From positions 1-22,334 of the forward strand of contig CAKNXK010000019.1 of the NCBI GenBank assembly GCA_932182025.1: DNA of 22,334 nt, given 5' to 3'. The stretch is from an uncultured Candidatus Melainabacteria bacterium (GTDB lineage Bacteria; Cyanobacteriota; Vampirovibrionia; Gastranaerophilales; Gastranaerophilaceae). Position 1 is the first letter of the stretch. The number at the start of each line of letters is the position of its first letter. The notes below the pieces were generated by a model. That model was not told where the DNA came from and did not search any database. It saw only the letters and a list, made by a program, of their open reading frames with translations. Below, one piece after another: positions 19,469 through 22,334 of the stretch. The position numbers and the translations under genes were made by a program.

Positions 19469-20071
19469 TTACCAGTCCTCGTCATCTTTTCCGGTATTAA
19501 TATATCCATCCATGATTTTACAAAGCTGGTTTTGCCAATCATTATTTTTCTCAAGGAAAAAGTCTGCACCATGGGATTTGCATTGCTGCTCAATTTCTTT
19601 TCTGGGAGATGCTGTAATAACACCTACTGTTGTTTTAATACCATACTGATTTGCAAGTTTTTTCAGCTCGGTAAGCAAAATAAAACCTTCTCTTTCTGTA
19701 GGGATAAATAAATCCATTACAACATATTGATACTTGCGTTTTTTGAATTTATTAACTGCATCGTAAATCTCTTGTGAACAATCAATATCTAAATCAAATT
19801 TAGATAACAAAACTTTTAATTGATAAGTTATAACACCTAAATCATCAACAATTAAAATTGCCGGTCCTGATAAATCTTCTTCAATTTCATCAGATCCTAG
19901 AGCTTTGCTCATAATAGGTTTTTTGGCATTTTTATTTAGTTCTTTTAAAGTATCTACAATCTCAATAAGCTGTTTCTTTAAATCCAATAATTCAATATTG
20001 GCAGGAACTCTTGAATTTGTAATATTAAAGAACAGTTCCAAAAATTCATCATCTAAATCTACTAATGCCAT
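19469..20071 (-). CDS. Response regulator receiver protein without DNA-binding domain
   Basis: 200 residues. The N-terminal 65 residues are helical and acidic with no known domain. The receiver domain spans about 70-195: acidic pair Asp76-Asp77 (LIVDDLGV), phosphorylation site Asp120 (YVVMDLFIP), Thr153 (GVITAS) and Lys175 (FFLEKN), i.e. all catalytic positions present. No output domain follows, so it acts by protein interaction or as a phosphate relay. It heads the operon with sdaAB, sdaAA and the histidine kinase. The extended -10 promoter lies about 35 nt upstream. Confidence 0.85.
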   Translation of the reverse strand: MALVDLDDEFLELFFNITNSRVPANIELLDLKKQLIEIVDTLKELNKNAKKPIMSKALGSDEIEEDLSGPAILIVDDLGVITYQLKVLLSKFDLDIDCSQEIYDAVNKFKKRKYQYVVMDLFIPTEREGFILLTELKKLANQYGIKTTVGVITASPRKEIEQQCKSHGADFFLEKNNDWQNQLCKIMDGYINTGKDDEDW

Positions 20072-20104
20072 ATTTTCTCCATTTTCATTAATATTTGTAA
20101 AAAA

Positions 20105-20113
20105 ATTATATCA
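20105..20113 (-). promoter_or_regulatory. Extended -10 promoter of the response regulator operon
   Basis: On the minus strand TGATATAAT, i.e. TG-N-TATAAT (TATAAT at 20110-20105), in an AT-rich context. The -35 region is weak (TTACTT, 18 nt upstream), as is usual for extended -10 promoters. Confidence 0.55.
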
Positions 20114-20175
20114 TATTAAGCAAAAAAAAGTAAGAGAAAAACTTTATTAATACAGGTAATTAGTAAGGTGGAATT

Positions 20176-20328
20176 ATGTTTAGCAAAGAATTTATAAAAT
20201 ATCTAAGTGGTGCTGATACAAAATCAGAGTTAAAAGATACTCGCGAAGAGACTAATCAGATGACAAAATCAATGTATTATTTGATTTTAAAAACCACCAC
20301 AACCACAAATCCCCCTAAAAAAGCATGA
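20176..20328 (+). CDS. Short ORF (50 residues), unknown
   Basis: Begins at ATG 20176 after TAAGGTGGAATT, a good ribosome-binding site, and ends at TGA 20326-20328. The product MFSKEFIKYLSGADTKSELK... is polar and helical for 35 residues, then has five consecutive Thr and a NPPKKA ending. No signal peptide or family. The Thr run could be functional or reflect a low-complexity stretch (ACCACCACAACCACA). It is divergent from the response regulator operon and 54 nt upstream of the next gene's start. Moderately likely to be real. Confidence 0.5.
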   Translation: MFSKEFIKYLSGADTKSELKDTREETNQMTKSMYYLILKTTTTTNPPKKA

Positions 20329-20346
20329 TATCATTTGTTTAGTTTA

Positions 20347-20375
20347 TTCAAGTCTTAATGATTTTAGAGTATAAT
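20347..20375 (+). promoter_or_regulatory. Promoter abutting the secreted-protein start codon
   Basis: TATAAT at 20370-20375, with TTCAAG 17 nt upstream (20347-20352, weak). The ATG of the gene is at 20382, 6 nt after the -10 box, so the transcript would start at or very near the start codon. Confidence 0.45.
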
Positions 20376-20381
20376 TCTTCT

Positions 20382-21233
20382 ATGAAAAAAATTATACTAA
20401 CTTTATTTATATCTTTGTTTTTTGTTCAGCACGCAAATGCTTGGACATTATTTGATAATAGTGATGAAACCGCTCTTCGCAGAGTAATTAAGTCTCAGGT
20501 GAAGTATGCTAATAATACTAATTTGAAAAAGCTTATTTCAACTTATGATAAAGACTATGTTAATGGTGATGGCTTAACCTTAGATGTTTATTCTAAGCTA
20601 GTGCAAGATATCTGGAATACATATAAGGATATAGAGTACGATATTATTGTAAAGAATATTGCAGTGAAAGACGATAAAGCTATTGTTGAGGTTGTAGAAA
20701 AATCTCATGCTGATGTCATTACATCTCATGTTATCCCAGGAAAACTGGATAGTGTTTCAAATAGTATTTATTATTTTCATAAAACTGACAATGGCTGGAA
20801 AGTTGTATCAGACAGGGTTGTAGATGAAACAACTTCTTTGCTTTACGGAGATGCTTTGGATCTTGATATAAAATTAATCGTTCCAGAAAACATCGAACCA
20901 GATACAGAGTATTCTGCAATCTTGGAGTTTACCCCTCCTGAAAATACAATTGCAATTGCATCTCTTGCTTCTGATAGAGTTGAATACCCTCAAAAACAAA
21001 CTCAAGAAGTTTTTAGAGCTCTGCCTGAAGATAATATTTTAGAGCGACTATTTACTTCAAATACAGATAATTTCAATGAATATATAGTTGCATCTATCGG
21101 ATTGACTAAAACCGCTGTTGATGATTTGAATATTAAATTGAGCCTTACAGGATTTGGCTATTTGATTAAACGTGTAAATGTTGCAGGTGCAAATAAAGGA
21201 GGATTTGAACTTTCTGATGTCAAAGCTGAGTAA
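20382..21233 (+). CDS. Secreted protein with NTF2-like N-terminal region, unknown function
   Basis: 283 residues when started at ATG 20382 (MKKIILTLFISLFFVQHANA), a clean signal peptide with predicted cleavage after Ala20. The in-frame ATG at 20358 would put eight residues before the signal peptide and is disfavoured. Mature residues about 25-145 look like an NTF2/SnoaL-type module (helical start, then DIEYDIIVKNIAVKDDKAIVEVVEKS and NSIYYFHKTDNGWKVVSDRVV). The C-terminal 130 residues are beta-rich, with no family recognised. The product is exported, likely to the periplasm. No Cys follows the signal peptide, so it is not a lipoprotein. Its end overlaps lspA by 17 nt. Confidence 0.75.
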   Translation: MKKIILTLFISLFFVQHANAWTLFDNSDETALRRVIKSQVKYANNTNLKKLISTYDKDYVNGDGLTLDVYSKLVQDIWNTYKDIEYDIIVKNIAVKDDKAIVEVVEKSHADVITSHVIPGKLDSVSNSIYYFHKTDNGWKVVSDRVVDETTSLLYGDALDLDIKLIVPENIEPDTEYSAILEFTPPENTIAIASLASDRVEYPQKQTQEVFRALPEDNILERLFTSNTDNFNEYIVASIGLTKTAVDDLNIKLSLTGFGYLIKRVNVAGANKGGFELSDVKAE

Positions 21234-21681
21234 AATAATATACTTTTTTGTTTCAATAGTATTTTTTACTATTTTTGATTTATATATATCAGAAATAGTT
21301 CTGTCTGAATTCCGTTTTAAGCTCCCTGAAAATAATCTTTTTGATTTGATTTTTGTTCAAAATACCGGTGCGGCTTTCAGCATATTTGAAAACTCAAAAA
21401 TCTTTTTGATTGCGTTTTCAATAATTGCGATAATCCTGATATTAATCTATGTGATAAAAAACATAACAAAGTATTCTGCTGTTGCAAGCTTTTGGACTGC
21501 TATGCTTGTTGCAGGTATAAGCTGCAATCTTTATGAAAGAATTGCTTTTGGTTATGTAAGAGATTTTATTAAAATTAATTTTGTTGAGTTTCCGATTTTT
21601 AATATTTCGGATATTTTCATTAATCTGAGTGTATTTGCTCTCGTTGTTATAATTATTAAAAATAATTATTTGCGCAAATAG
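21217..21681 (+). CDS. lspA: Lipoprotein signal peptidase (signal peptidase II)
   Basis: 154 residues, four membrane helices (about 5-25, 62-82, 89-105, 130-150). This integral membrane aspartyl protease removes signal peptides from prolipoproteins. Diagnostic: QNTGAAFSIF (48-57); catalytic Asp116 in GYVRDFI and Asp132 in FPIFNISDIFIN. The usual GNxxDR before the first Asp reads CNLYER here, a conservative variation. The start ATG 21217 gives the normal family length and overlaps the upstream gene by 17 nt; AAAGGAGGA lies 13 nt upstream, slightly far. An ATG at 21178 in frame lacks a ribosome-binding site. It ends 6 nt before convergent ispF. Confidence 0.9.
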   Translation: MSKLSKIIYFFVSIVFFTIFDLYISEIVLSEFRFKLPENNLFDLIFVQNTGAAFSIFENSKIFLIAFSIIAIILILIYVIKNITKYSAVASFWTAMLVAGISCNLYERIAFGYVRDFIKINFVEFPIFNISDIFINLSVFALVVIIIKNNYLRK

Positions 21682-21687
21682 TTATTA

Positions 21688-22176
21688 TCAGATTTTTTCG
21701 AGTATTACAACTGCATTTGCTTCAATAGCACGCATTTCACCAACAGCATCAAGCTGCTCTTTTGTTTTTGCTTTAATAGAAATATCAGTATATCCCAATC
21801 CAAGAACGGATGCTAAAACCTCCTTCATTTTAGGAATATACGGCATCATTTTAGGTGCTTGGGCAATAATATTAGAATCAATATTATTTATCCAATATCC
21901 TTCTTTTTGAACCAAATCATAGACCCTTTTTAATAGAATAACGCTATCAGCGTCTTTGAAACGGTCATCAGTATCAGGGAACAGTGTTCCTATATCGTCA
22001 AGAGCTAATGCGCCTAATAACGCATCAATAATTGCATGTACAAGAACATCTGCATCCGAATGGCCAAGCAAGCCTTTCTCGTGCGTAATCTTTATTCCGC
22101 CTATAATAAGCTCTCTGCCTTCTGCAAGACGGTGAATATCATATCCGATGCCTATTCTATATTTTTGTTCAGCCAT
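21688..22176 (-). CDS. ispF: 2-C-methyl-D-erythritol 2,4-cyclodiphosphate synthase
   Basis: 162 residues, the usual length. This MEP-pathway enzyme cyclises CDP-methylerythritol phosphate, leading to isoprenoids. Zinc ligands Asp13 and His15 (GYDIHRL) and His47 (GHSDADVLVHAIIDALLGA, 38-56) are present. KAKTKEQLDAVG near the end provides the CDP-binding contacts. The ATG at 22176 lies after a GAGAGGTTTTATAT ribosome-binding region. It is convergent with lspA with only a few bases between, and no ispD is adjacent. Confidence 0.97.
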   Translation of the reverse strand: MAEQKYRIGIGYDIHRLAEGRELIIGGIKITHEKGLLGHSDADVLVHAIIDALLGALALDDIGTLFPDTDDRFKDADSVILLKRVYDLVQKEGYWINNIDSNIIAQAPKMMPYIPKMKEVLASVLGLGYTDISIKAKTKEQLDAVGEMRAIEANAVVILEKI

Positions 22177-22324
22177 ATATAAAACCTCTCTTTTATTATT
22201 ATAACGTATTTTTGTTTTTTTTGTTGAAAATTAATCTTAATATTTCTTTACAAAAAAAGCAATTTTTAGAACTTTATATACTTTATATATATGTAAGAGT
22301 TATTCAAATAGAGAGAGAAACAAA

Positions 22325-22334
22325 ATGGCAACAA
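22325..22334 (+). CDS. Start of a gene running out of the window
   Basis: ATGGCAACAA at 22325 follows AGAGAGAGAAACAAA, a purine-rich site suited to initiation. Only M-A-T is visible, so no product can be named. The upstream 22177-22324 is AT-rich and contains TTTACA (22240s) and repeated ACTTTATATA, compatible with a promoter. Confidence 0.35.

Noticed and set aside
1..22334. CRISPR array or insertion sequence
   Set aside because: No regularly spaced repeat-spacer pattern and no transposase or integrase gene in the window; the repeats seen are two- or three-copy elements.

Overview
This is an AT-rich bacterial chromosome segment. Its left third looks like the late end of an integrated phage that carries a diversity-generating retroelement (DGR). 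The middle is a ribosomal-protein operon, and the right part is host metabolism and signalling. The host has lipoprotein signal peptidase (LspA), the MEP isoprenoid pathway (IspF), an oxygen-sensitive iron-sulfur serine dehydratase and a zinc-type S14. This fits an anaerobic, probably gut-associated bacterium. A Gastranaerophilales/Melainabacteria-like or similar low-GC lineage is my guess from gene style, not a demonstrated placement. Phage-side genes use GAG for glutamate noticeably more than the ribosomal genes, which favour GAA.

Layout. Bases 1-593 hold the 3' tip of a DGR target gene (variable repeat end at 1-19), a post-VR hairpin, a terminator, and two tandem 143-nt template-like units (201-343 and 344-486). 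The DGR reverse transcriptase follows (594-1697). Next come + strand phage genes: two unknown proteins, a zinc-ribbon protein, a DUF1353 protein, two short helical/membrane proteins likely linked to lysis, and an M15 peptidase endolysin (4700-5101). A stack of terminators at 5133-5404 closes this module. Two minus-strand groups (6447 to 5405, and 7455 to 6800) hold small phage-type genes. Between them lies a promoter plus terminator pair that predicts a roughly 85-nt small RNA. Bases 7456-8250 carry no convincing gene but contain operator-like repeats, a GC-rich structured island and a possible tRNA/tmRNA 3'-end remnant followed by a strong terminator, which may be the phage-host junction.

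Bases 8538-16096 are an S10-spc type operon: rpsJ, rplC, rplD, rplW, rplB, rpsS, rplV, rpsC, rplP, rpmC, rpsQ, rplN, rplX, rplE, rpsN. It stops at a terminator after rpsN, so rpsH, rplF and the rest of the usual spc run are not adjacent here. Several of the longer spacers fold into hairpins that are GC-richer than their surroundings.

Bases 16112-22334 hold a GNAT-like protein, then a tight minus-strand operon encoding a response regulator, both subunits of L-serine dehydratase and a sensor histidine kinase. These are followed by a 50-residue ORF, a secreted protein whose mRNA may be leaderless, lspA, convergent ispF, and the first codons of another gene.
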